DNA from: Clostridia bacterium
GTDB taxonomy: Bacteria > Bacillota > Clostridia > UBA1212 > UBA1255
Direction: 5' to 3'
Assembly: GCA_017613535.1 (NCBI GenBank)
Contig: JAGADO010000106.1
Span: forward strand, 1 to 46,908
Length of the DNA: 46,908 nt
Shown here: positions 8,614 through 17,700 of the stretch, piece after piece
Numbering within the stretch: position 1 is the first letter of the stretch
How the letters are laid out: each line of letters opens with the position of its first letter
Made by a program: the position numbers and the translations under genes
The notes under the pieces: generated by a model
Told to the model about the DNA's origin: nothing
Seen by the model: only the letters and a program-made list of their open reading frames with translations
The model's database searches: none

Positions 8614-9012
8614 ATGTGGAACGAATTAGAAAGTGAAATTGAACTGGAAGTTTTTTTGCGCAGGATATCCTGCTTCCACGACAGCTGCTTAAAAAGTTTT
8701 TCGTACGTTAGCGGAGCGTATGTGAGCCCGGATCTTTCAATGTACCCGCTCAACGATAAAAGGACACTGAATATGATTTTCCAAAGGCAGTCTGAGGATG
8801 TTGCCGGCTTCGAGCTGGAATTCTATGGATTGAGGAGTTTCAATTTTGTCCCGACGGATCCGCGATTCACATGCGAGATCGAGGCCGCTAAAATGTTTTT
8901 TAAAGATGGTTATATCCATTTTGAAAATGACAGCTGCCGTGTATCAGAGGAGAACGGACGGGTTATTGTCAATTCCGTTTGTGCAGACGGATGCAGATGG
9001 AGAGAAATATAA
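8614..9012 (+). CDS. Hypothetical protein, possibly immunity-like
   Basis: 132 aa, ATG at 8614 with an AGAGGG site 10-15 bp upstream. The sequence is soluble and beta-rich: FHDSCLKSFSYVSGAYV, MIFQRQSEDVAGFELEFYGLRSFNF, then a short acidic strand and FKDGYIHFENDSCRV. The shape, about 130 residues with FHDS and ELEF.GL blocks, reminds me of small uncharacterised Firmicutes proteins found near toxins, but I cannot name a family. It lies at the end of the AT-richer patch, just after the SymE-like remnant. The next gene starts 25 bp downstream, so they may be co-transcribed. Confidence 0.65.
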   Translation: MWNELESEIELEVFLRRISCFHDSCLKSFSYVSGAYVSPDLSMYPLNDKRTLNMIFQRQSEDVAGFELEFYGLRSFNFVPTDPRFTCEIEAAKMFFKDGYIHFENDSCRVSEENGRVIVNSVCADGCRWREI

Positions 9013-9037
9013 GCAAAGGCGAAGGGAAAGAAAAAAG

Positions 9038-10084
9038 ATGGAAGAACTGAATATACTTTTCAGAACAGACGAAGCATTGCCGTTCCGCGAGGCAGACATC
9101 GATAAAGATTTTAAAGTGAACCTGAGCGGAATGGTGGAAGTTTACGACTACGACGCTGCAGTTTTCGGCGAAGGAGGAGCGGAGCAAGACGCGATTCGTG
9201 AAAAAGTACTGGAATTATTGCCCGGGTGCCTATTAAAACGGACCGGAAAAGAGCTGATGACGACCCAGGGCGCCAGAGAAGAGCTCAGAATACTTCTGAA
9301 AAATGCATTGTCCGATGCGGGTGTGACAGCAGAAGTCATACTCAAGAAAATCGAAATTGCCCGGGAATCCATTGAGGAATACCGATGCCATACAGGCGGG
9401 CAGCTCATGAACAAACTGTTCCCGGCCGTAACTCCGGACCGCACATTGGAAGAAGAGCACGGCCCGCTGATCGGCTTCGCACTCAGCTACTCCTCGCACG
9501 GTATGATGATGGGCACGAGTTCATACTCCTCGCAGAACCTTGACTGGAACAGAGACGGGAGCATCACTTTAACGTACACGTCGAATGGCAGAGGCACGAG
9601 CCTGAACCAGGTATATAACGTTAAACCGGAAATTGCCCGGAAAATGCGCGATTACGTAGCCGAAAAACATCTGGCGGCGCTGTCAAAACAAGAGATCCCG
9701 ACTATTATGATGGCGGACAATTTCACCAGCGCCTCATTTTCGATGACGTTTGACGACAGCGGGATCGGCGGCAGCCCGTATGAGATGATGAGTGTTAATT
9801 GCGGACCGGCCGGAATGACGTTCAGGACAATAGAAAACGAGCTTTCCGCTATCCTGGAAGAGTGCCGTGATACAGGTGAATGTATTGCGAGCGACAGCAA
9901 AAAGACAGATGGCATGATCGGCTTCCTCGGCGGATCAGGCGGCATTGTAATTTCTTCTTCACCGTCGGGCGTTGGCGGCGCGAAAGCCCCCGAAATCAAG
10001 AGCGTAATCTACTGGACGTGCTCAAATTGCGGCTACAATAAAAACAGCGGAAAATTCTGCACCGAATGCGGATGCCGCCACTGA
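9038..10084 (+). CDS. Hypothetical protein with C-terminal zinc ribbon
   Basis: 348 aa. The start is placed at ATG 9038 after a GAAGGGAAAG ribosome site; an upstream in-frame extension would overlap the preceding gene. Residues about 15-110 resemble the edge of an SPFH/band-7-like domain (FKVNLSGMVEVYDYDAAVF, then a helical block ending AGVTAEVILKKIEI), but this is weak. The middle has a Gly/Ser-rich beta region (SYSSHGMMMGTSSYSS). The C-terminus is a clear two-CxxC zinc ribbon (CSNCGY and CTECG, residues about 331-345). It has no membrane segment. The ribbon suggests metal binding or a protein/nucleic-acid interaction; a cellular role is unknown. Confidence 0.75.
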   Translation: MEELNILFRTDEALPFREADIDKDFKVNLSGMVEVYDYDAAVFGEGGAEQDAIREKVLELLPGCLLKRTGKELMTTQGAREELRILLKNALSDAGVTAEVILKKIEIARESIEEYRCHTGGQLMNKLFPAVTPDRTLEEEHGPLIGFALSYSSHGMMMGTSSYSSQNLDWNRDGSITLTYTSNGRGTSLNQVYNVKPEIARKMRDYVAEKHLAALSKQEIPTIMMADNFTSASFSMTFDDSGIGGSPYEMMSVNCGPAGMTFRTIENELSAILEECRDTGECIASDSKKTDGMIGFLGGSGGIVISSSPSGVGGAKAPEIKSVIYWTCSNCGYNKNSGKFCTECGCRH

Positions 10085-10106
10085 CCGAAAGGATAAACCA
10101 ATCAGG

Positions 10107-10859
10107 ATGGACACAAAAAGCAAGTCAAAAAAACGCAGAACGATCATCGCGACAGTTATAATCGCGCTTGTCATCGCGCTGGCGATCCCTGCGATCCTGC
10201 TGTACTGCGGCGTCATTCATCTAAACAACCCGTCTTCGGAAAAATATCCGGTGAGGGGCGTTGACCTCTCGTCCTACCAGGGCACGGTCGACTGGGACAC
10301 GCTGGCATCGCAGGGGATAAGTTTTGCATTTATAAAAGCGACGGAAGGCTCGAAGCATATTGACCCGTACTTCGAAAAGAACTGGGACAATGCCTCAAAG
10401 ACCGGGCTCAGGATAGGCGCGTACCACTTTTTCAGCTTCGAATCATCGGGCGAAAAGCAGGCGGAACTGTTCTGCGGAAACGTAAAACCGGTCGATCGCA
10501 TGCTCCCGCCTGTTATTGACGTCGAATTTTACGGCAGCTTCAAATCAGAGAAAGATATTGACGCGGCGCAGATAAAACAGGAACTGCGTGTGCTTGTCGA
10601 CAAACTCACCGAAACCTACGGCATGAAGCCTGTCATTTACGCTTCGAAAGACACATATTCCGCGATCGTGAAAAACGATTTCGGCGACTGCGACCTGTGG
10701 TACAGAAGCGTGTACTCAGCCGTTCCGGACGGAGTTGACTGGACGTTCTGGCAGTATTCCAACAGGCACAGGCTGAAGGGCTACGACGGAAAAGAAAAGT
10801 ATATCGATATGAATGTTTTCTGCGGAAGTCCGGAAGAATTCGAAGCTTATCGGGGCTGA
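10107..10859 (+). CDS. GH25 muramidase (lysozyme-like), membrane-anchored
   Basis: 250 aa, ATG at 10107. A basic N-terminus (KSKSKKRR) leads into one membrane segment (about 13-35) without an obvious cleavage site, so the enzyme probably stays tethered with its catalytic domain outside. The GH25 domain begins at RGVDLSSYQG (Asp near 53), has FAFIKATEG and IGAYHFF, and carries the catalytic DVE motif in PVIDVEF near 137. Family members cleave the beta-1,4 bond between N-acetylmuramic acid and N-acetylglucosamine. Length is close to a single GH25 domain with no binding repeats. A role in wall turnover is the simplest reading; no holin or phage genes are nearby. Confidence 0.92.
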   Translation: MDTKSKSKKRRTIIATVIIALVIALAIPAILLYCGVIHLNNPSSEKYPVRGVDLSSYQGTVDWDTLASQGISFAFIKATEGSKHIDPYFEKNWDNASKTGLRIGAYHFFSFESSGEKQAELFCGNVKPVDRMLPPVIDVEFYGSFKSEKDIDAAQIKQELRVLVDKLTETYGMKPVIYASKDTYSAIVKNDFGDCDLWYRSVYSAVPDGVDWTFWQYSNRHRLKGYDGKEKYIDMNVFCGSPEEFEAYRG

Positions 10860-10874
10860 TCGGAGGTGCGCGGA

Positions 10875-12017
10875 GTGACGGAGATCAGAAAAGCGGCTCT
10901 TTCGGACGCTGCGAGGCTGCTCGAAATTTACGATTATTATGTAAAGAATACGGCGGTCACGTTTGAATACGACACGCCTTCGCTTGAAGAGTTTACGGCA
11001 AGGATGAAGCGCACGCTCGAACGATATCCGTATATTGTCGCCGTGAGAGACGGAAAGATAGAGGGATACGCGTACGCGGGACCGTTTGTGGGCAGAGCGG
11101 CGTACTTCCGGTCGTGCGAGACGACAATATACGTTGACCGCAGCGTTCTTAGAAGCGGCCTCGGGAGGGTGCTGTATGAGGCGCTCGAGGCTGAGCTTAA
11201 AAAGATGGGGATAACGAACCTTTACGCGTGCATCGGGTACCCCGTGGCAAGCGATGAGTTTCTGACAACGAACAGCGCGGATTTTCACGCGCATTTCGGT
11301 TATTCGAAGGCCGGTCATTTTCACAAATGCGGGTACAAGTTCGGCCGCTGGTACGATATGATATGGATGGAGAAAATTATAGGGGAACATATGGAACAGA
11401 AGAATTTTACGATCAGGCACGAGGAAAAAGAAGACTACAGGGCGGTTGAAAATCTTATAAGGGAGTCGTTCTGGAACGTTTACAGGCCGGGCTGCAGCGA
11501 ACACTACGTTATGCACGTGCTCAGAAACGACCCGGCATTCATTGACGAGCTCGACTTCGTGATGGAGAAGGACGGGGAGCTCATCGGGCAGAACATGTTC
11601 ATGAAGACCGTTATTGACGCGGACGACGGCAGAACGGTAGACGTGCTGACAATGGGCCCGATATGCATTGCACCGGAGCTCAAGCGAAAAGGGTACGGCA
11701 AGGCGCTGCTTGATTATTCTCTCGAAAAAGCGGCTGAACTCGGTTTCGGCGCGGTTTTGTTCGAGGGCAATATCGGTTTTTACGGTAAGTGCGGTTTTAA
11801 TTACGCGTCTGAGTTCGGGATCAGGTACCACGATCTGCCGGAAGGTGCGGATGCGTCTTTCTTCCTGTGCAGGGAACTGCAGCCGGGATACCTTAACGGT
11901 GTTACGGGCGTGTACAGGACTCCGGCGGGATATTATGTCGATGACGCTGACGTCGAAGAGTTCGATAAATCTTTCCCGCCCAAACAGAAACTCAAACTTC
12001 CTGGACAGCTGTTCTGA
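10875..12017 (+). CDS. Tandem GNAT protein: PAT-like plus YhbS-like acetyltransferase domains
   Basis: 380 aa. I choose the GTG at 10875 because GGAGG lies at 10861-10865; a GTG at 10866 is too close to that site. The first half (about 1-172) matches phosphinothricin-acetyltransferase-like GNATs (IRKAALSDAARLLEIYDYYV, then RSGLGRVLYEALE as the acetyl-CoA loop). The second half (about 177-380) is another GNAT (FTIRHEEKEDYRAVENLIRESF, acetyl-CoA loop ELKRKGYGKALLDY near 275). ATG 11392 lies at the junction with a weak GGGGA site, so the second domain could also be made separately. Substrates are unknown. A separate AlkD-like gene starts 17 bp downstream. Confidence 0.85.
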   Translation: MTEIRKAALSDAARLLEIYDYYVKNTAVTFEYDTPSLEEFTARMKRTLERYPYIVAVRDGKIEGYAYAGPFVGRAAYFRSCETTIYVDRSVLRSGLGRVLYEALEAELKKMGITNLYACIGYPVASDEFLTTNSADFHAHFGYSKAGHFHKCGYKFGRWYDMIWMEKIIGEHMEQKNFTIRHEEKEDYRAVENLIRESFWNVYRPGCSEHYVMHVLRNDPAFIDELDFVMEKDGELIGQNMFMKTVIDADDGRTVDVLTMGPICIAPELKRKGYGKALLDYSLEKAAELGFGAVLFEGNIGFYGKCGFNYASEFGIRYHDLPEGADASFFLCRELQPGYLNGVTGVYRTPAGYYVDDADVEEFDKSFPPKQKLKLPGQLF

Positions 12018-12034
12018 TCCGGAGGTGGCCGCGC

Positions 12035-12724
12035 ATGGTAACAGACGAAATAAGAGAAGAACTGATAAGGCTGGGGGACGCTAAACTCGCGGAATTTCAA
12101 AGCAAATTGACTCCGACGGTCGAACGAGGGCGGTTTTTAGGCATATACACGCCTGAATTGCGGAAACTCGCGAAACAGTACGGTAAAAGGAAAGATATTG
12201 ACGCATTCATGAACGGTCTTCCGCATTATTATTTCGAAGAAAACCAGCTGCATGCGTTCATCATTTCGGAAATGAAAGATTTCGATAAGTGCGTGGCTGC
12301 GGTAAACGCGTTTCTTCCTTTCGTTGATAACTGGGCAACGTGCGACCAGATGTCGCCCAAAGTGTTTGCAAAACACAGGCGCGAACTTCCGGAGCTTGCC
12401 GGTCAATGGATCGATTCGGGCCGCACTTACACCGTCCGTTTCGGTATCGGAATGCTTATGGAGCACCTGCTTGGTGATGATTTCGATGCGTCATATCCCG
12501 GGACGGTCGCCGCGGTCAGGTCGGACGAGTACTACGTCAATATGATGATCGCCTGGTATTTTGCCACTGCGCTTGCCAAGCAGTACGATGCGGTGCTGCC
12601 GTACATCGAGGAGCGCAGGCTCGATGCCTGGACGCATAATAAAGCGATCCGGAAGGCGATCGAGAGCAGGCGGATAAGCCCGGAGCAGAAGGAGTATCTG
12701 CGGAGCCTGAAGATCAAGGGCTGA
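12035..12724 (+). CDS. AlkD-like DNA alkylation repair protein (HEAT-like)
   Basis: 229 aa, ATG at 12035 after a GGAGGTGG site. It matches AlkC/AlkD-type DNA glycosylases made of HEAT-like helical repeats: GIYTPELRKLAKQYGK, YYFEENQLHAFII, the diagnostic VDNWATCDQMSPK (near residue 97) containing the conserved Asp, and MMIAWYFATALAKQYD with AWTHNKAIRKAIES. Family members remove positively charged alkylated bases such as 3- or 7-methylpurines. Length is normal and no part is missing. Its 17-bp spacing from the GNAT gene suggests one transcript. Confidence 0.88.
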   Translation: MVTDEIREELIRLGDAKLAEFQSKLTPTVERGRFLGIYTPELRKLAKQYGKRKDIDAFMNGLPHYYFEENQLHAFIISEMKDFDKCVAAVNAFLPFVDNWATCDQMSPKVFAKHRRELPELAGQWIDSGRTYTVRFGIGMLMEHLLGDDFDASYPGTVAAVRSDEYYVNMMIAWYFATALAKQYDAVLPYIEERRLDAWTHNKAIRKAIESRRISPEQKEYLRSLKIKG

Positions 12725-12739
12725 AGGCGCTTTTCCTGA

Positions 12740-12768
12740 TTGCGCTGCCGAAGAAAAAGCGCTATTAT
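12740..12768 (+). promoter_or_regulatory. Sigma-A-like promoter for the nitroreductase-permease pair
   Basis: TTGCGC (12740-12745) and TATTAT (12763-12768) are 17 bp apart, 40 bp upstream of the ATG at 12808. The same interval contains imperfectly complementary GCGCTTTT and AAAAAGCGC arms (about 12727-12762), which overlap the spacer and could act as a weak terminator or operator. Confidence 0.55.
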
Positions 12769-12807
12769 ATTGGAGGCGTGGATGGAAGCGCGCCAAGAGG
12801 GAAAAGT

Positions 12808-13545
12808 ATGGAACTTTACGATCAGATTTTTAAGAGAAAATCGTTTCATCTGTTCAGAAACACGGAGCCGATGGATGACGCGGACGTGCGGAAGATCGAA
12901 AAAATAATTGACGCCGCAAGACCGCTTGACCCGGACATAAAGACCGAGACGGTCATTGTCCGTGAGAAAGAGACGACATGCAGGCGCGGCGCCGATTTCT
13001 GCATTCTGTTTTACAGCGAAATAAAAGACGGTTATCTGAGAAACATCGGGTATATCGGGGAGCAGATCGACCTTATGCTCGCGGCGGAGAATTACGGCGC
13101 TCTCTGGTTCGGCATCGGAAAGCCTAAAGAGCTCAAAAGAAACGGGCTCGATTACGTGATAATGATCGCCGTGTCGAAGATGCCAGGGACGTCGTTCCGC
13201 GCGGATATGTTCAAATCGAAGCGCAAGCCTCTTTCCGAGATCTGGCAGGGACCGGTCAATGACTTTTCGGATATCGTCAGGTTTGCTCCGAGTGCGTGCA
13301 ATTCCCAGCCTTGGTTCGTTAAGAACGACGGTGCGCTTTACGTTTACAGGTACAGAAAGCCGGGTAAGCGGGGAATAATGCCCGCGGCGAAGGTCCCGTT
13401 TTATAACCGCATCGATATAGGAATATTTATCTGCTTCATCGAAGTCTGCCTCGCTCACGGCGGGACCGGATTCGAGCGCGAACTGTTCCCCGACGACGGC
13501 GGAGACGCTGAAATGACGCTTAATGCCGTATATAAGATCAAGTGA
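12808..13545 (+). CDS. Putative nitroreductase family protein (TM1586-like)
   Basis: 245 aa. ATG 12808 is preferred over an upstream GTG because an AGAGGG site sits 7 bp before it. The N-terminus MELYDQIFKRKSFHLF is the nitroreductase-type Arg/Lys-Ser FMN-binding start, followed by DDADVRKIEKIID. The middle has YIGEQIDLMLAAENYGALWFGIG, and the C-terminal half has FAPSACNSQPWFV. It looks like the double-domain TM1586-type subgroup, which uses FMN, and it is cytoplasmic. The substrate is unknown. The permease overlaps its stop, so the pair is translationally coupled. Confidence 0.82.
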   Translation: MELYDQIFKRKSFHLFRNTEPMDDADVRKIEKIIDAARPLDPDIKTETVIVREKETTCRRGADFCILFYSEIKDGYLRNIGYIGEQIDLMLAAENYGALWFGIGKPKELKRNGLDYVIMIAVSKMPGTSFRADMFKSKRKPLSEIWQGPVNDFSDIVRFAPSACNSQPWFVKNDGALYVYRYRKPGKRGIMPAAKVPFYNRIDIGIFICFIEVCLAHGGTGFERELFPDDGGDAEMTLNAVYKIK

Positions 13546-14681
13546 AAGCTGTTTTACGATTTTTAAAAAAAGAATTGATGCTGACTCTCTCGCTCCTGGC
13601 AGCCGTGATAGCGATGATCATCACGCCGCCGTCTGCGAAACTGCTCTCGGATATTGACTGGCGCACGCTCGGAACGCTGCTGATGATGCTGTGCGTACTG
13701 GAAGGGTTCAAGCAGGAAAACGTTTTAAGACCTCTTGTCCGGCTGGCAGGCGGAATAAAACGTATGACCGGCCTGTCGCTGTTTCTGATATTCGGCGTGT
13801 TCTTCACGTCAATGTTTGTCACCAACGACGTGTCCCTCATAATATTCGTGCCCCTCACCATACTGCTGTTCCGCAGCGGGGGCAAGGAAAAGTACATCCT
13901 TCCCGTCATCGCCATGGAGAATATCGCGGCGATCCGCGGCAGTCTGCTCACTCCTTTCGGCAGCCCGCAGAACCTGTTTCTTTACGGCCAGTCGGGCGTC
14001 AGCGCGTGGCATTTCATGCTGCATATGCTGCCTCTTTGCGCCATGTCAGGCGTGCTGCTCGTGGGATTCGTGTTTTTCCTTTACCGCAAAGAACCGCGCG
14101 AAGAGATATCCGCCGGCGGGGCCGGGACGCCCTGGCTTCCGGAACGCAGAAAGCAAAGGATCGTATACGGCGTGCTGTTCCTGCTTATACTTGCGGTGAT
14201 CGTAACGAGGACAACGTTCTGGTATATTGCCGTCGCGGTGGTGCTGGGAACGATACTGATTGCCGACCGCCGCCTTTTCCTGAAAGTGGATTACGTGCTG
14301 CTCGTGACGTTCCTCTGCTTCTTCATATTTTCGTCGTCGATCGCGGCCAACGCAAAGATCGCCGCAGTGCTGAGCAAGGCGGTGGCGGGCAACGAATACT
14401 GGTGGGCTATCGGCCTCAGCCAGCTTATCTCGAATGTTCCCGCGTCGATCGTGCTCTATCCGTTTACAACTAACTTTGCAGGCCTTATTTACGGCGCCGA
14501 CACCGCCGGACTCTGCTCGCTCATAGGATCACTGGCGTCAGTGATCAACTACCGCATTTACGTCAGAGAATATCCGGGCTGCGGCGGAAAATTCATTAAA
14601 ACGTTCATGATCGTAAGCTGGGCGTTTTTCCTGATCGTTGTCATACCGGGGCTGCTGCTTTCAAACTGGCCGTTTACATAA
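13542..14681 (+). CDS. SLC13/ArsB-NhaD-type anion permease
   Basis: 379 aa from a GTG overlapping the nitroreductase stop (GTGA). It is highly hydrophobic with about ten membrane segments. Recognisable blocks are MIITPPSAKLL, DWRTLGTLLMMLCVLEGFK, VFFTSMFVTNDVSLIIFVPLTILL and ENIAAIRGSLLTPFGSPQNLFLYG, which fit the ion-transporter superfamily (CitMHS, ArsB/NhaD, SLC13), with the TND and GSPQN re-entrant signatures. Transport of an organic or inorganic anion across the cytoplasmic membrane is expected; the ion cannot be stated. It is shorter than most SLC13 members (about 450 aa) but both halves appear present. Confidence 0.85.
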   Translation: MKAVLRFLKKELMLTLSLLAAVIAMIITPPSAKLLSDIDWRTLGTLLMMLCVLEGFKQENVLRPLVRLAGGIKRMTGLSLFLIFGVFFTSMFVTNDVSLIIFVPLTILLFRSGGKEKYILPVIAMENIAAIRGSLLTPFGSPQNLFLYGQSGVSAWHFMLHMLPLCAMSGVLLVGFVFFLYRKEPREEISAGGAGTPWLPERRKQRIVYGVLFLLILAVIVTRTTFWYIAVAVVLGTILIADRRLFLKVDYVLLVTFLCFFIFSSSIAANAKIAAVLSKAVAGNEYWWAIGLSQLISNVPASIVLYPFTTNFAGLIYGADTAGLCSLIGSLASVINYRIYVREYPGCGGKFIKTFMIVSWAFFLIVVIPGLLLSNWPFT

Positions 14682-14761
14682 AAAAAGATTTGTGATAAAC
14701 TTTATATAGTGCGTAACCGTGTAATAATGCAGAGGCGCATGATCATCAGAAGCAGGAAAAG

Positions 14762-17700
14762 ATGAACGAAGAGTATTCAGTAAGTGAAAACAATCAGCAA
14801 TCGCCGGAGTTTCAGACTTATTCCGAATTAAATGCCGAGAGCAATGTCGGAGAGTTCGAGCAATATGCGACTGAATACGGGTATGTCCCGAAGGAATTCC
14901 AGACGTACGAAAATACGACGCCGCCCGGAAAACTGACGCGGCACAGCTCGATCCTGAGGGACAATAAAAACAGGCTCGGAAGGCTGCTTGCGATGCTTGC
15001 CGCTATCATCGCGCCCGTGCTGCTTGTGATATTGCTCGCATCGAACTCTATATTTGTTGACGTGCGCGGATATACCGCCGAACCTGATCTCCTTGAGGTC
15101 AAGCTCAGCTTGTATTCTTCGTCTTCCGACACGGAATTCAACGCTGTACTTACGGACCGCGAAGGAAACGTGGTAAGAGAGCAGTATATTGACAGAAGCG
15201 TGCCGCTCCTCCTGTTTACCGGCCTTGAGCCCGGAAGTCTTTATTATCTCGAAGTTTATGCCGACGGTGAATCGCGCCTGAGGCTTAATTATATCCTGCC
15301 TGAATACGAAAAGGAAGGTCCGGAGACCGGCCCGACGGGAGGACCCGGATATGAGACCGAACAGCCCGGCGAACCCACGAATGCGCCTGACGTAACTCCT
15401 TCCGGCTCAACTGCGACACCTGAGCAGCCTACGGACGAACCTACGAACGAACCTACGGACGAGCCGACCGCGGCGCCGGAACCTGTTATCATGCTCTCGG
15501 GAGAGGAATCCAAATTTGAATCATTCACACTCACGCTGACCGCCGAAAATATTGACACGGCTGACCTCAGGGCAAAGATCAACGATCAGGACGCGGCTCT
15601 TACGCCTCAGGCAGACGGAAGCACCGTGACATTGTCCGCGGATGGACTCGTGCCTGATACCGAGTACCCGTTCGTGATCACGGATAAGGACGGAAAAGAG
15701 CTTTATTCCGGCAGCATAAAGACTGCGAAACGCACTCCCGCTCAGGTCACGGTCCAGCTCTTCACGAGCACGCTGACGTGGACGGATATAGAATTTGTTG
15801 CCGTGAACCCTGACGGGAATAAGATCACCGCAAAATTTGACGGGCAGGACTTCAACTACACCAAGAACGGTAATATGATGTCGTTCGTGTTCAACGGGCT
15901 CGAGGTGGGATCGGCCCACAGGATCGATTTCTACGACTGGAACGGCTCGCTTATATTGTCGTACCCGTTCACGACGAGAGCGAGGGAAGGCGCGAGCGTA
16001 TCTGTAACTTCGCAGACGATTGGTATTGACAGCGCATCGATCACATTCTCTATCACGAACCCGGATAACAACGCGCTCTCTGTCAGATACGACGGCACAG
16101 TTATCGAATCGGAACTGACGGCGTCAACATTCGATTTCAGCAGAAGCGGCCTCGCATACGGCGTGTCGCATCTTATCGAATTCATTGATTGGGACGGAAC
16201 GGTAATTTATACGCACTCGTTTGCACCGAGGGCAAGGCGCGCCGCGAGCGTGTCTGTCGCTTCTCAGACGATCGGCATCGACAGCGCATCGATCAGGTTC
16301 ACGATCAATAACCCGGACAGCAACGAGCTCTCCGTCAGGTACGACGGTACCGTCATCAAATCCGCGCTAACGGCTTCATCGTACGATTTCAGCAGAAGCG
16401 GCCTCGTTTCAGGCGTTACGCATAAGATCGAATTCCTCGACTGGGACGGCAGCGTAATATTTACGCATACGTTTGCGGCGAGGTCAAGGAATCCTGCTAC
16501 CGTTTCATTCACCAATGTTTCGGCGGGATACAACAGCATTTCCGTCAGACTCAGCGTCAGTAACCCTGACGGGAACGAGCTCGAGCTCAGGGTCAACGGA
16601 AATCGCGTGAGTGCCGATCTTTCGTCTGCTTCTCCGTCGGCAAGCATCACCGGCCTTGACCCGAGGACGAGCTACACGATCACGGTTCAGGACGTATCGT
16701 GCGGCTCGACCGTTGCGACAACGACTGCGACTACTGTCACGTCGGTGAACTGGTCCCAGGACGGTTCGGGCAATACGACGTTTACTCTGACTGACGCGTT
16801 CGCGAGCCTGTACCCGAATGCGGCGATCACCGTTACGGACAGCCTCGGCTATAAAGTAAAAACAACTTCTCCGAGCTCGAAGAAATTCTACGTCGCGGCG
16901 AGCGATTCCGTCTACAGCGACAGCTACACCGTGAAGGTCACTTCCGGAGGCAGCACGGTCGACACCGTAACTGCTTCGCTCTCGGGCAAGGCAAGGCCTG
17001 TCATCGGCATGACATATGAAACTTACGGGCCTGCGACTCTGGAAGAAGCAAAGAGGAATGGGTACAGCTGGATCTCATATCCCGGATACAAATATCAGCT
17101 CAAATCGGGATATGTCGAGGATGTATATAGAGACGACTCTGAAACTCCTGAAGTTATACCCGATAACACGCACTGGACCGCACTTATCGTTAAAAACAGT
17201 TCCGGCGAGGTCTTCAGGATCGCTGTTTCAGGAATCGGGATAGAGGAAGAATGTGTAAGACTGACCGGCACCGAATGGATCTCGTTCTGGGCGTTAGGCG
17301 GAAATTACGACGATGCGCCTGCCGGAACATATACCGCTGCTCTATATACGGCTGACGGATACACAGTGGACGAGATGCAGGATATGTTCTACGAGGCAAC
17401 AGAAGCAGAGGATTACGAAAAAGCCATGCCTCTCATCAACGCATTTATCTCATCCGGCAGGCGCGTGTCGAAAAACGTCAGTTACAATGTGCCGGATGAT
17501 GACGGTTACAAAGGGGACGGCTATACCACAATAAACAGCGCGCAGATAGTTCGCGACAGATTGCTTGTAAACGCAACTGTCAGCTATTACGGAGACACAG
17601 GGCTGGAAGGTTTCCTCGTGTTCGTATCCGCATCCGATCCGACAGTGATGCTGAGCGATCCTATATCTCTCGGGACAGGCAGCACATACGGATACTCGAT

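Noticed and set aside
14673-14710. Promoter upstream of the large repeat protein
   Set aside because: TTTACA and TATAGT are present but 26 bp apart; no pairing with proper spacing was found.
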